From: Weeksella massiliensis
Lineage (GTDB): Bacteria; Bacteroidota; Bacteroidia; Flavobacteriales; Weeksellaceae
Length of the DNA: 50,927 nt
NCBI GenBank assembly: GCA_000751595.1
Contig: CCMH01000053.1
Span: 1 to 50,927 of the forward strand
Reading direction: 5' to 3'
The notes beneath the pieces are model-generated. The model ran no database searches. It had not been told where the DNA came from and was given only the letters and a program-made list of their open reading frames with translations. Numbering within the stretch: the stretch's first letter is position 1; the number at the start of each line of letters is the position of its first letter. Made by a program: the position numbers and the translations under genes. Shown here in pieces: positions 1-7,442 of the stretch.

Positions 1-23
1 ACGAAATCAGTCCAGATCTAGAG

Positions 24-103
24 CCTACCGAAATTAACCGTACAGTAACGAATCCTACCGAAAGAATAATCTTATCCTATTTAAAATATAATCTTATCCT
101 ACC
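24..103. repeat. Cluster of CCTACC words
   Basis: This stretch downstream of the minus-strand nuclease gene holds CCTACC at 24, 54 and 98 and a near copy (CCTATT) at 76. The 14-mer ATAATCTTATCCTA occurs twice, at 66-79 and 88-101, so the last copies repeat at 22 bp. The words belong to the window-wide ATCCTACC family. No function is known to me. Confidence 0.6.
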
Positions 104-117
104 TATAAAAACAAAAA

Positions 118-145
118 AAAATCATTGCCTTGCGACAATGATTTT
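118..145 (-). terminator. Terminator of the S1/P1 nuclease gene
   Basis: The arms AAAATCATTG (118-127) and CAATGATTTT (136-145) pair perfectly around an 8-nt loop. Read on the minus strand the hairpin is followed by a T-run (complement of the A-run at 113-120), as expected for a rho-independent terminator 25 bp after the stop codon. Confidence 0.75.
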
Positions 146-169
146 AGAAATATAAGTTGTGGGATGTTC

Positions 170-958
170 TTAATGATAGATAAAGTTAAGGACTTTGGCT
201 AAGCGTAAACCTCCTTTTAGGAGCTGTTGTTCTACGATATCTTTGTTGTCGTAATGGTAACGATAGCTTAATTTATCGTCCATTTTAACTGAGCTATAAA
301 TTTTATTGGCAGCTTGATAGCTATCGAATAACCAATTTTCTAACCAGCCTTCAGTGAGTTGAGCGTTCACTTTTTTAGGTTGAATATTGAGTAAAGTAGT
401 GTATTCGGTGTACGAATACTTATCGAAATCGATCAGTTTAGAATCCCAAATAGTGTGTATGTTGGTCGATTCTCTGAACCATTGTACTTTAATTTTATTT
501 CCGCCCAAATCTTCTTCGCGACCGACATGCAAAGGTTGATGCGCATCGCCAATCATATGAATAAGAAAATAGAGATATTCTTTCTTTTTCTCCTGGGTTA
601 GGTTTTGATTGGATTTTAGTTCGTTGATAAAAAATAATGCTTTGTGATACAATTGATCTTGCGGTGTATTTTCTAGAGCGACTAAAAATTCTTTTTCTGG
701 TAAATTTCCTTCGATATTCACATAATGGTAAGAATCGGCAAATTTATAAGTGGGTTCTGATTTGATAAAATCTGACCAATTTGCCCAATAAGCCAATTTT
801 TGTGTTCCGATAACTTTCTTCAATTCACGTTTGGTTTTTCTATCCAAATGCTGTTCTGCGATATCAGCGACTACTCTGTGTCCGGTTAAACCCCAAGCTT
901 TGGCATCTGAATTACCTAAACCAAGAAGAATAAGTGCGGTTATTGTTATTTTTTTCAT
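170..958 (-). CDS. S1/P1 nuclease family protein, secreted
   Basis: This is a 262-residue Zn-dependent nuclease of the S1/P1 family, which cleaves single-stranded nucleic acid to 5'-mononucleotides. A signal peptide covers residues 1-21 (cleavage after DAKA), leaving Trp22 as the mature N-terminus. In this family the N-terminal Trp amine is itself a zinc ligand, and WGLTGH at 22-27 fits. Further ligands are visible in SYHYVN, FLIHMIGDAHQPLH and NIHTIWDSKL, the expected His/Asp pattern. Length is normal for bacterial members. It is a single-gene unit with its own promoter and terminator. It probably scavenges phosphate or nucleotides from extracellular nucleic acid (inference). Confidence 0.93.
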   Translation of the reverse strand: MKKITITALILLGLGNSDAKAWGLTGHRVVADIAEQHLDRKTKRELKKVIGTQKLAYWANWSDFIKSEPTYKFADSYHYVNIEGNLPEKEFLVALENTPQDQLYHKALFFINELKSNQNLTQEKKKEYLYFLIHMIGDAHQPLHVGREEDLGGNKIKVQWFRESTNIHTIWDSKLIDFDKYSYTEYTTLLNIQPKKVNAQLTEGWLENWLFDSYQAANKIYSSVKMDDKLSYRYHYDNKDIVEQQLLKGGLRLAKVLNFIYH

Positions 959-975
959 TATTCGATTTTAAAAGA

Positions 976-983
976 CAAAGGTA
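976..983 (-). promoter_or_regulatory. -7 box of the nuclease promoter
   Basis: The minus strand reads TACCTTTG, matching the Bacteroidota -7 consensus TAnnTTTG, 17 bp upstream of the nuclease start codon. No convincing -33 TTG was seen. Confidence 0.6.
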
Positions 984-1037
984 ATCAAACCGAAAGAAAT
1001 GATTCGAAATTCAAAATTATTATAAAATTAATATATA

Positions 1038-1070
1038 AATATAGTACTTTGTTTTGCATACTACTATATT
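1038..1070. promoter_or_regulatory. Perfect inverted repeat, candidate PadR operator
   Basis: AATATAGTA (1038-1046) and TACTATATT (1062-1070) are exact reverse complements separated by 15 bp, so the arm centres lie 24 bp apart. The spacer holds TACTTTG, a one-base-short -7 box, so a bound repressor would cover the promoter. The downstream gene is a PadR regulator, and such regulators commonly bind AT-rich dyads in their own promoters. Autoregulation is inference. Confidence 0.55.
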
Positions 1071-1107
1071 TTATATATATTTGAATCATCAAACCAAAAA
1101 GAAAACA

Positions 1108-1440
1108 ATGAGTATAGAAAAAACACAAGTTCAGATGCGAAAAGGTATTCTGGAGTATTGTATACTCAGCATTATCAAGAGAGGCGACGCGTATGCTTCA
1201 GACATCATTGCAGAACTAAAACAAGCTGAAATGATTGTGGTAGAAGGAACTTTGTATCCTTTACTTACTCGACTGAAAAACGATAATCTTTTACAATATC
1301 GCTGGGAAGAATCTTCTGCTGGGCCACCTCGAAAGTATTATTCGTTGACAACAGAAGGAGAAGAATTTTTAGAACATTTAGGCCAAACCTGGCAACAGCT
1401 GAAAAATGCTGTGGAAAAAGTAACCCAAGAAACACATTAA
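1108..1440 (+). CDS. PadR family transcriptional regulator
   Basis: This 110-residue winged-helix repressor matches the PadR N-terminal domain: RKGILEYCILSII, then GDAYASDIIAEL, the recognition region VEGTLYPLLTRLKNDNLL and the wing GPPRKYYSLTTEGEEFL. I chose ATG 1108 (MSIEKTQ), which is where family similarity begins. An in-frame ATG at 1054 would add 18 residues but lies inside the candidate operator. The stop is 3 bp before the pspC-like gene. PadR-PspC pairs are common in Bacteroidota and are thought to respond to envelope or other stress. The protein is short, with a minimal C-terminal helix for dimerisation. Confidence 0.93.
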   Translation: MSIEKTQVQMRKGILEYCILSIIKRGDAYASDIIAELKQAEMIVVEGTLYPLLTRLKNDNLLQYRWEESSAGPPRKYYSLTTEGEEFLEHLGQTWQQLKNAVEKVTQETH

Positions 1441-1443
1441 TCC

Positions 1444-3168
1444 ATGGATAAAACAATCTCAATTAGTTTAGGCGGTTTTTCGTTTATCGTCAATGAAGAA
1501 GCCTATCATCAACTACGTCGTTATCTAGAAGACATCAAACAATCTTTGCAAGGGACAGAAGGAGTAGAAGATATTATAGAAGATGTGGAGCAACGAATCG
1601 CTGAATTGTTGCGCGAGCGTTTGCAGTACAAAGAAGTTGTGAACGATGCTGATATAGCGTATGTTATTTCGGTGATGGGACGACCAGAACAATATATGGT
1701 AGATGACGAATTTTCTTATCAAGAAGAGGCAACAACAACGAACGAGTCGAAGGAAGAAACTGCTGGAAATCCTACGACCAAAAAAAGATTATTCAGAGAT
1801 CCGGACGACAAAATTATTTCGGGTTTATGTTCTGGTCTGGCACATTATCTTGGCTTAGATCCTTGGGCGGTGCGCGCAGTATGGTTTATCTTGCTGATGT
1901 TAGGGATCTTTACGGGTGTTTCTACCATCATGGTTTTGTTTGCCTATTTCTTGATGGTTATGTTTATTCCTAAAGCCGAAACCTTGGCCGATAAAATGGC
2001 TATGTATGGGAAGGCAGCTAATTTCGAGCAAATAAAAGAAAATGCATTAAAAGCAAGTGAAACTTTATCGAAAAGTGGACGAAAAATTGGGGATAACTTA
2101 GGTTCTTTGTTTCAAGTTCTGACCAAAATTGCAGTGTTTATTATCGGTATTCTGTTTGTTGTTTTTGGTCTGAGTTTTATTTTTGGTGGAATTAGTGTTT
2201 ATTTTATTTCATGGTTCAATATCCCTGCTCAATATTTTGATTATTTCGTAGAAGAAGATTGGCTCTCAAAATTAATATTGTTTTGTACTTCCCTGTTGCT
2301 CATCCTACCAGGAGCTTTGAGTGTGATGTTGGGAATCAAATTCATAAAATCCAGTTTCCGAATCAATAAAACGGTTCTTATAAGTGCTATTGTACTTTGG
2401 TTTATCGCTTTGTTTGGGATTATCATTATCGGTGTTTATACGGCAAAAGGCTACGCAAATTCGGTAGAAAAAGTAACGATGAATACTTTAGCGGTGACCA
2501 ATGATACCTTACAAGTAAAATTCGAAGCTCAGAATAGAGGCAATTATCGATTCAAGATTTTTGATGAAGATGAACGCCCTTTTTATATCATGAACGACGA
2601 GTTATTTGTGACCATCGATCGAACGATAGAAATTAGAGAAAGTAAAGACAATGCCGCGCATTTGCAGGTGACGTACAAGGCAAGAGGAGCGAATGGTGTG
2701 GATGCGAAGAATAATTTAGACGCAATCCGTTTCAATTATCAAGTACGAGGGAACCAATTGGTTTTGGATGATTTCCTTTCGGCCGGAAAAAATTCTACTT
2801 TCCGAATGCAAGCTGTGCGTTTTGTGCTGTATGTACCAAAAAATAAATTTGTGCAATTGGATCCAAGTATCAACTATGCCGAAATCATAAGTAACAATTC
2901 GAATACAGCATTTTATAGTAATATTAACAATCAAATTTTTGGGTATAATGGGACAAAATTCGTATGTTTGAATTGTGATAATGAATCCGAAAACGATTCA
3001 GATTACGATAATCATCATGGTACTGATACGATGGATATCAGCGAGAAAGGAATACATATCCAATCAAAAAATGGTGAAAAAATAAGTATAGATAAAAATA
3101 AAATCCACATAAGCGATGATACAGATACTCTTAACATTAACTACGGAAATCATCAAAGCAATCGTTGA
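1444..3168 (+). CDS. PspC domain-containing membrane protein
   Basis: This 574-residue inner-membrane protein starts with a roughly 90-residue cytoplasmic region (MDKTISISLGGFSF, with acidic helices VEDIIEDVEQRIAEL). A PspC domain follows at about 114-178 (RLFRDPDDKIISGLCSGLAHYLGLD and two hydrophobic stretches). More membrane segments lie near 225-253, 272-296 and 309-334. The C-terminal half is a beta-rich extracytoplasmic domain ending in an Asp/Asn/Ser-rich tail. PspC was defined in the phage-shock stress response. In Bacteroidota this longer form usually sits in a PadR operon, as here (3 bp spacing). The exact role is unknown; envelope-stress sensing is inferred. Confidence 0.88.
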   Translation: MDKTISISLGGFSFIVNEEAYHQLRRYLEDIKQSLQGTEGVEDIIEDVEQRIAELLRERLQYKEVVNDADIAYVISVMGRPEQYMVDDEFSYQEEATTTNESKEETAGNPTTKKRLFRDPDDKIISGLCSGLAHYLGLDPWAVRAVWFILLMLGIFTGVSTIMVLFAYFLMVMFIPKAETLADKMAMYGKAANFEQIKENALKASETLSKSGRKIGDNLGSLFQVLTKIAVFIIGILFVVFGLSFIFGGISVYFISWFNIPAQYFDYFVEEDWLSKLILFCTSLLLILPGALSVMLGIKFIKSSFRINKTVLISAIVLWFIALFGIIIIGVYTAKGYANSVEKVTMNTLAVTNDTLQVKFEAQNRGNYRFKIFDEDERPFYIMNDELFVTIDRTIEIRESKDNAAHLQVTYKARGANGVDAKNNLDAIRFNYQVRGNQLVLDDFLSAGKNSTFRMQAVRFVLYVPKNKFVQLDPSINYAEIISNNSNTAFYSNINNQIFGYNGTKFVCLNCDNESENDSDYDNHHGTDTMDISEKGIHIQSKNGEKISIDKNKIHISDDTDTLNINYGNHQSNR

Positions 3169-3221
3169 TTTCTTCGCCTAGAGATTTATTAACAATATAA
3201 AAAAAACGTGTCAATCACACG

Positions 3222-3253
3222 AAAAAGGTAAGCCTATAGGCTTGCCTTTTTTT
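3222..3253 (+). terminator. Terminator of the padR-pspC operon
   Basis: AAAAAGGTAAGCC (3222-3234), a TATA loop and GGCTTGCCTTTTT (3239-3251) form a 13-bp stem with one G-U pair and a following T-run. Confidence 0.8.
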
Positions 3254-3290
3254 ATTTTTTCCAAAACTAAACACTCCAAATCCTTTTACT

Positions 3291-3298
3291 TATCTTTG
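3291..3298 (+). promoter_or_regulatory. -7 box directly before the acyltransferase start
   Basis: TATCTTTG matches TAnnTTTG exactly. Only 5 nt (cgagg) separate it from the ATG at 3304. A start site about 5-7 nt after the box would fall at the initiation codon, so the mRNA is probably leaderless. Confidence 0.65.
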
Positions 3299-3303
3299 CG
3301 AGG

Positions 3304-3864
3304 ATGAAAAAATTACTTGGAAAATTTCTTTACCGCCTTGGTGGCTGGAAGCTGATCAATACCGTGGATACGTCGAAAGTTGATAAGTGTGTTTTGGTGT
3401 GTGCACCGCATACAAGTAATTGGGATTTTTATTATACGATTGCTGCTTTTTGGCAAATGGGAATTCCGATGAAAATGTTTATCAAAGATGATTGGACAAA
3501 ACCTTGGTATGGTTTTATTATAAAAGCTTTAGGTGGGATAGGAATCGATCGTACCCAACGAAAAAATAGCGTGCAATTTGCGGCCGATATTTTGCGTTCT
3601 ACCCCAAGAATGTATCTGATCAATACGCCAGAAGGAACTCGCTCTTTTTCAGAAAAATGGAAAACCGGGTTTTTATACATTTCTCAAGAAGCACATGTGC
3701 CGATTGTTTTGGCTTTTTGCGATTATGAGAAAAAAGAAGCCGGAATTGCAAAAGTTATTAATACTGAAGGTCGAACGCATGAAGATATATTGCAAGAAAT
3801 AGAAGATTTTTACCGTCCAATAAAAGGTAAATATCCAGAAAAATATAATCAAAAAATCTATTAA
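3304..3864 (+). CDS. 1-acylglycerol-3-phosphate acyltransferase-like (PlsC family)
   Basis: This 186-residue protein has the glycerophospholipid acyltransferase signatures. HTSNWD at 36-41 is the catalytic HX4D motif and PEGTR at 109-113 is the glycerol-3-phosphate binding motif. It lacks the N-terminal membrane helix of classical PlsC and is short, so the acceptor may be something other than lysophosphatidate; an acyl chain donor is expected. The gene lies 2 bp upstream of a hotdog thioesterase and in one operon with isochorismate synthase. That grouping may be transcriptional convenience rather than a shared pathway. Family assignment is firm, substrate unknown. Confidence 0.85.
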   Translation: MKKLLGKFLYRLGGWKLINTVDTSKVDKCVLVCAPHTSNWDFYYTIAAFWQMGIPMKMFIKDDWTKPWYGFIIKALGGIGIDRTQRKNSVQFAADILRSTPRMYLINTPEGTRSFSEKWKTGFLYISQEAHVPIVLAFCDYEKKEAGIAKVINTEGRTHEDILQEIEDFYRPIKGKYPEKYNQKIY

Positions 3865-3866
3865 TT

Positions 3867-4283
3867 ATGACGCAAAGTTTAGTAGATCAATACAATAAAT
3901 TGTGCGAAAACACCTTGATTTCTCACTTGCAAATTACTTTTACAGATGTAGGAGATGATTATCTGGTTGCCGAAATGCCGGTGCAGTCAATTGTTTATCA
4001 GCCTTTTGGCATATTGCATGGTGGAGCTTCGGTTGTTTTGGCAGAATCTTTAGGAAGCACTTTGTCGAATAAACTGATTGATAATGAGCATTTTGTTGCC
4101 GTTGGTCAAAATATTGAAGCTCATCATTTACGCTCGAAAAAAACTGGAAAAGTAACAGGGAAAGCCACGATTGTAAAAGCGGGACGTACTTCTCATTTAG
4201 TGAAAATAGAAATCACCGACGAAGAAGGAAAACTCATCTGTTATTGTCATTTAACCAACGCTATTATTCCCAAAAAAGTTTAA
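3867..4283 (+). CDS. menI: Hotdog-fold thioesterase, probably 1,4-dihydroxy-2-naphthoyl-CoA hydrolase
   Basis: This 138-residue single hotdog domain belongs to the PaaI/YdiI group. The stretch QPFGILHGGASVVLAESLGS (45-64) is very close to the active site of E. coli YdiI (MenI), with HGG at 51-53 and the catalytic acid Glu60. MenI hydrolyses DHNA-CoA in menaquinone synthesis. The next gene, overlapping by 1 bp, encodes isochorismate synthase, the committing enzyme of the same pathway, which supports MenI over a generic phenylacetyl-CoA thioesterase. Motif and family are seen; the substrate is inferred from similarity and context. Confidence 0.8.
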   Translation: MTQSLVDQYNKLCENTLISHLQITFTDVGDDYLVAEMPVQSIVYQPFGILHGGASVVLAESLGSTLSNKLIDNEHFVAVGQNIEAHHLRSKKTGKVTGKATIVKAGRTSHLVKIEITDEEGKLICYCHLTNAIIPKKV

Positions 4284-5299
4284 TGGAAACAATTCAGAAT
4301 CAACTGCAGAAAGCAATCGAAGCAGGAAGAAGTTTTGTTTTTGTTCGAGAACCTCATGCGACGCATTTTCAACTTTTTGTAGATGAATTAGATGAATCTG
4401 ATGAAGAATTTGTTTTTCATCGTTTTGATAATCAAGAAACGATCCGCATTCATCCTACCCATAAACAGATGCTTTCTGTAGAAGATATTGAGAAAATTCA
4501 GTTCGATTTAGTTTGGAAAAATTCTGAAATAGAAACTCCAATTTCGTATGAAGCCTATCTTGATTTGATAGAAAAAACGACGAACGTATTACAAGAAAAT
4601 ATTTTACAAAAAGTAGTAATTAGTCGTACCATCGAAAAAGAATTTGCGCAATTTCATCCGATAGATACGTTGCTTGCTTTGCATTTTGCGTATCCCAATG
4701 CAACTGTTTATTTCTTTTATGGTGATGATAAAACAACTTGGTTTGGCGCAACTCCCGAATTGTTATTGAGTCGTGAGAAAAATGTAGTGAAAACCGTTTC
4801 GTTGGCTGGAACAAAAGCCAAAGAAAACGAATGGACTTCGAAAGAAATCCATGAACAACAGGTTGTTACCGACTTTATTGTAGAGCAATTAAGTCCTTTT
4901 GGGCAAGTTGCAACCGATGGTCCACATACGGTAGATGCAGGTTTTTTTCATCATCTAAAAACATATATTTCGTTAGAAACAATGCTTCCTTCTACCGAAA
5001 AAATGTTAGCAGCTTTGCATCCAACGCCCGCTGTTTGTGGTATGCCGAAAGAAAAAGCTAAAAAATATATTCTGGATAATGAAGGTTATGATCGTCAGTT
5101 TTATGCAGGATATTTTGGTTGGAAAAACGCTGAAGAAGAACGTTATTATGTGAATTTACGTTGCGCAGAAGTGATTAATAACCGAGTAAGATTGTATGTA
5201 GGAGGTGGAATTATGCACGATAGTAATCCCGAAAAAGAATGGATAGAAACAGAAATGAAAGCTAAAACTTTACTTTCTTATCTGAAAATTGAAGAATAA
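4283..5299 (+). CDS. menF: Isochorismate synthase
   Basis: This 338-residue chorismate-utilising enzyme converts chorismate to isochorismate, the entry to menaquinone (or siderophore) synthesis. Family landmarks include LQKVVISRT with Lys110 (the general base in MenF-type enzymes), GATPELLLSRE, TPAVCGMPKEKA, and the C-terminal YDRQFYAGYFGW and RYYVNLRCAEV segments. I place the start at ATG 4283, which overlaps the preceding stop (TAATG) and so suggests translational coupling. A longer frame from 4244 would run 13 residues into menI. No siderophore genes are nearby, so menaquinone is the likelier destination. Confidence 0.92.
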   Translation: METIQNQLQKAIEAGRSFVFVREPHATHFQLFVDELDESDEEFVFHRFDNQETIRIHPTHKQMLSVEDIEKIQFDLVWKNSEIETPISYEAYLDLIEKTTNVLQENILQKVVISRTIEKEFAQFHPIDTLLALHFAYPNATVYFFYGDDKTTWFGATPELLLSREKNVVKTVSLAGTKAKENEWTSKEIHEQQVVTDFIVEQLSPFGQVATDGPHTVDAGFFHHLKTYISLETMLPSTEKMLAALHPTPAVCGMPKEKAKKYILDNEGYDRQFYAGYFGWKNAEEERYYVNLRCAEVINNRVRLYVGGGIMHDSNPEKEWIETEMKAKTLLSYLKIEE

Positions 5300-5300
5300 A

Positions 5301-5325
5301 AAAAAGGAACATTTTGTTCCTTTTT
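5301..5325. terminator. Bidirectional terminator between menF and the GIN gene
   Basis: AAAAAGGAACA (5301-5311) pairs with TGTTCCTTTTT (5315-5325) around a TTT loop. T-runs follow on the plus strand, and the A-run gives one on the minus strand. The flanking genes are convergent. Confidence 0.85.
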
Positions 5326-5347
5326 TTTATTCTTGCTCGTTTTTTTA

Positions 5348-6019
5348 TTAATTGAACTGAATAGAACCTCCAGCAATTTTCTTTTGTTTTTTATCACTCG
5401 GATTTCCATAAACTTTGATTACGCCACCCGCTCTCACTTTTGCATCTACTTTGTCTTTTGCATGTACCCACGCATGTCCGCCCGCGTTACACGTAACATC
5501 GGTAAAAGAAGAAACAAGGTCTTTTGATTCGAATTGCGCTCCGGTATTTACAATGATATCTTGTTTTTTTACTTGTCCAGATAAAATCATATTTCCACCC
5601 GAATTTAGTTTAGCACTCAAAGAATTAGCATCAATTTTTAGTTTGATGGTTGAGCCTTCGTTGCTGGTGAATTTTAGATCTTTTCCTACCAAAACTTCAC
5701 TCGACTCGATGGTAGATCCCTGACTTGCCTGTAAATTGCTAAGAGTGGTGTAATATAAAACAACTTTGGTGTTGTCGCCTTGCATCAAATCAGTTCCGGT
5801 AAGTTTGATTTTTATTTCGTTATTTTTCTGTTCTACAGCTACATTTTCGGCCATCGAACCATTAACTTCTACCTTTGGTGTGTTAGAATGTACCAATTCT
5901 ACCGGAATTTTATCGTACACTTTTAGACTCTGAAAATCACTTATTTCGATAGTTTTTTGTGCGAAAAGTAAATTACTTCCTACCAAAAGGAAGAGAGAAG
6001 CAGCAAATGTTCTAATCAT
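5348..6019 (-). CDS. Head GIN domain-containing secreted protein
   Basis: This 223-residue protein has a signal peptide (MIRTFAASLFLLVGSNLLFA) and then a repetitive beta-helix-like domain of the head-GIN/DUF2807 type. It begins IEISDFQSLKVYDKIPVELV and continues with alternating short strands such as KLNSGGNMILSGQ and VRAGGVIKVYGNPS. These proteins are widespread and numerous in Bacteroidota and are called putative auto-transporter adhesin heads, but their function is unproven. It is probably periplasmic or surface exposed. It stands as a single minus-strand gene between two terminators. Confidence 0.85.
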   Translation of the reverse strand: MIRTFAASLFLLVGSNLLFAQKTIEISDFQSLKVYDKIPVELVHSNTPKVEVNGSMAENVAVEQKNNEIKIKLTGTDLMQGDNTKVVLYYTTLSNLQASQGSTIESSEVLVGKDLKFTSNEGSTIKLKIDANSLSAKLNSGGNMILSGQVKKQDIIVNTGAQFESKDLVSSFTDVTCNAGGHAWVHAKDKVDAKVRAGGVIKVYGNPSDKKQKKIAGGSIQFN

Positions 6020-6078
6020 AGTATTAATATTTTTTACTAGACTATGCGCAATTAATATACCAAATATCGAAAATAAAA

Positions 6079-6104
6079 AAATCGGTCACCAAGGCAACCG
6101 ATTT
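6079..6104 (-). terminator. Terminator of pepT
   Basis: On the minus strand AAATCGGT and ACCGATTT enclose an inner CC/GG pairing and are followed by a T-run (A-run at 6074-6080 on the plus strand). It lies 25 bp after the pepT stop. Confidence 0.8.
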
Positions 6105-6128
6105 CTGTTTTATACTTATAGTAGAATA

Positions 6129-7364
6129 TTATTTCTCTGCGGTAAGTTCTGCGATGCGAACAATAACATCAACAGCTTTCTCCATAGATTCTACTGGCAC
6201 ATATTCGTACGGACCGTGGAAGTTATGCCCTCCTGCAAAAATATTCGGACAAGGTAATCCCATAAATGATAAACGTGCACCGTCTGTTCCTCCACGAATA
6301 GGTTTTATGTTTGGAGTGATTCCACAATCTTTCAACGCTTGTTCGGCAATTTCTACCGAAGCAAATTTTTCTTGAACTTTCTCGATCATGTTAAAGTATT
6401 GATCAGTTACTTCTGCTGTAATCACAGGATGATCAAAACGAGATTGAATATCCTCAGCAATTTGTACGAAAAGTGCTTTTCTTGCTTCGTACTGATCCAT
6501 GTCGTGATCGCGGATGATATAGACCATTTTGGCTTCGCTAACATCACCTTGGATATCGGCAAGATGGAAGAAACCTTCTCGCCCGTCAGTCAATTCTGGA
6601 ACTTCATCTGAAGGAAGCGCCGCTGCAAATTCACAAGCAATATTGGCAGCATTGATCATTTTGTTTTTGGCATATCCTGGGTGAACAGATTTCCCCTTGA
6701 TGGTAACAATTCCCGAAGCTGCATTAAAGTTTTCGTATTCTAATTCTCCAATCTCAGAACCGTCCATGGTGTAAGCCCATTCTGCTCCAAATTTTTCTAC
6801 ATTAAAGAAATCAGCTCCACGTCCTACTTCCTCGTCAGGAGTAAATCCTACTGCGATGCGTCCATGTTTGATTTCTGGATGAGCGATTAAATATTCTGCC
6901 GCGGTAACAATTTCTGCTAAACCTGCTTTGTCATCAGCACCTAATAGAGTTGTCCCGTCGGTAGTGATTAAGGTTTGACCTTTGTAAAGCAACATTTCTG
7001 GAAATTCTTTTGGCGAAAGAACCATTTCTTCATTCAATTGAAGGTCGCCTCCGTCGTAGTTTTCCCAAATTTTAGGTTTTACATTTTCTCCAGAATAATC
7101 AGGAGATGTATCCATATGGGCAACAAAACCGATTGTTGGTACTTCTTTGTCTACGTTAGAAGGAACATAGCCAAATACATATCCGTTTTCATCCAAAGAA
7201 ACATCTTCTAAGCCAATTTCTTTTAATTCGTTTTCGATATATCGTGCCAAATCCCACTGACGTTCTGTACTTGGGAACTGATCTACAAAGGCTTCACTTG
7301 TGGTGTAAACACTTACATATTTCAAAAATCGATTAACTAATTTTTCTCTCCAATTTGTTTGCAT
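6129..7364 (-). CDS. pepT: Peptidase T (tripeptide aminopeptidase)
   Basis: This 411-residue M20B metallopeptidase removes the N-terminal residue of tripeptides in the cytoplasm. The di-zinc site is visible: HMD at 83-85, GADDKAGLAE at 142-151 with the bridging Asp, and PDEEVG at 176-181 with the catalytic Glu. The dimerisation insert and the C-terminal GGHNFHGPYEYVP zinc-His segment follow. Length matches E. coli PepT (about 408). There is no signal peptide. The start is 78 bp from the divergent HMG-CoA lyase start, so the two share a short promoter region. Confidence 0.96.
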   Translation of the reverse strand: MQTNWREKLVNRFLKYVSVYTTSEAFVDQFPSTERQWDLARYIENELKEIGLEDVSLDENGYVFGYVPSNVDKEVPTIGFVAHMDTSPDYSGENVKPKIWENYDGGDLQLNEEMVLSPKEFPEMLLYKGQTLITTDGTTLLGADDKAGLAEIVTAAEYLIAHPEIKHGRIAVGFTPDEEVGRGADFFNVEKFGAEWAYTMDGSEIGELEYENFNAASGIVTIKGKSVHPGYAKNKMINAANIACEFAAALPSDEVPELTDGREGFFHLADIQGDVSEAKMVYIIRDHDMDQYEARKALFVQIAEDIQSRFDHPVITAEVTDQYFNMIEKVQEKFASVEIAEQALKDCGITPNIKPIRGGTDGARLSFMGLPCPNIFAGGHNFHGPYEYVPVESMEKAVDVIVRIAELTAEK

Positions 7365-7442
7365 TATAAATTTTTTCGTAAAATTAACAAATTATATACC
7401 TTTAGGGGCAAAACAAACAAAAAATTGAGTAAAAAAATCCTT

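Noticed and set aside
1054-1107. N-terminal extension of the PadR regulator from ATG 1054
   Set aside because: The 18 extra codons lie within the promoter and operator dyad and are not family-like.
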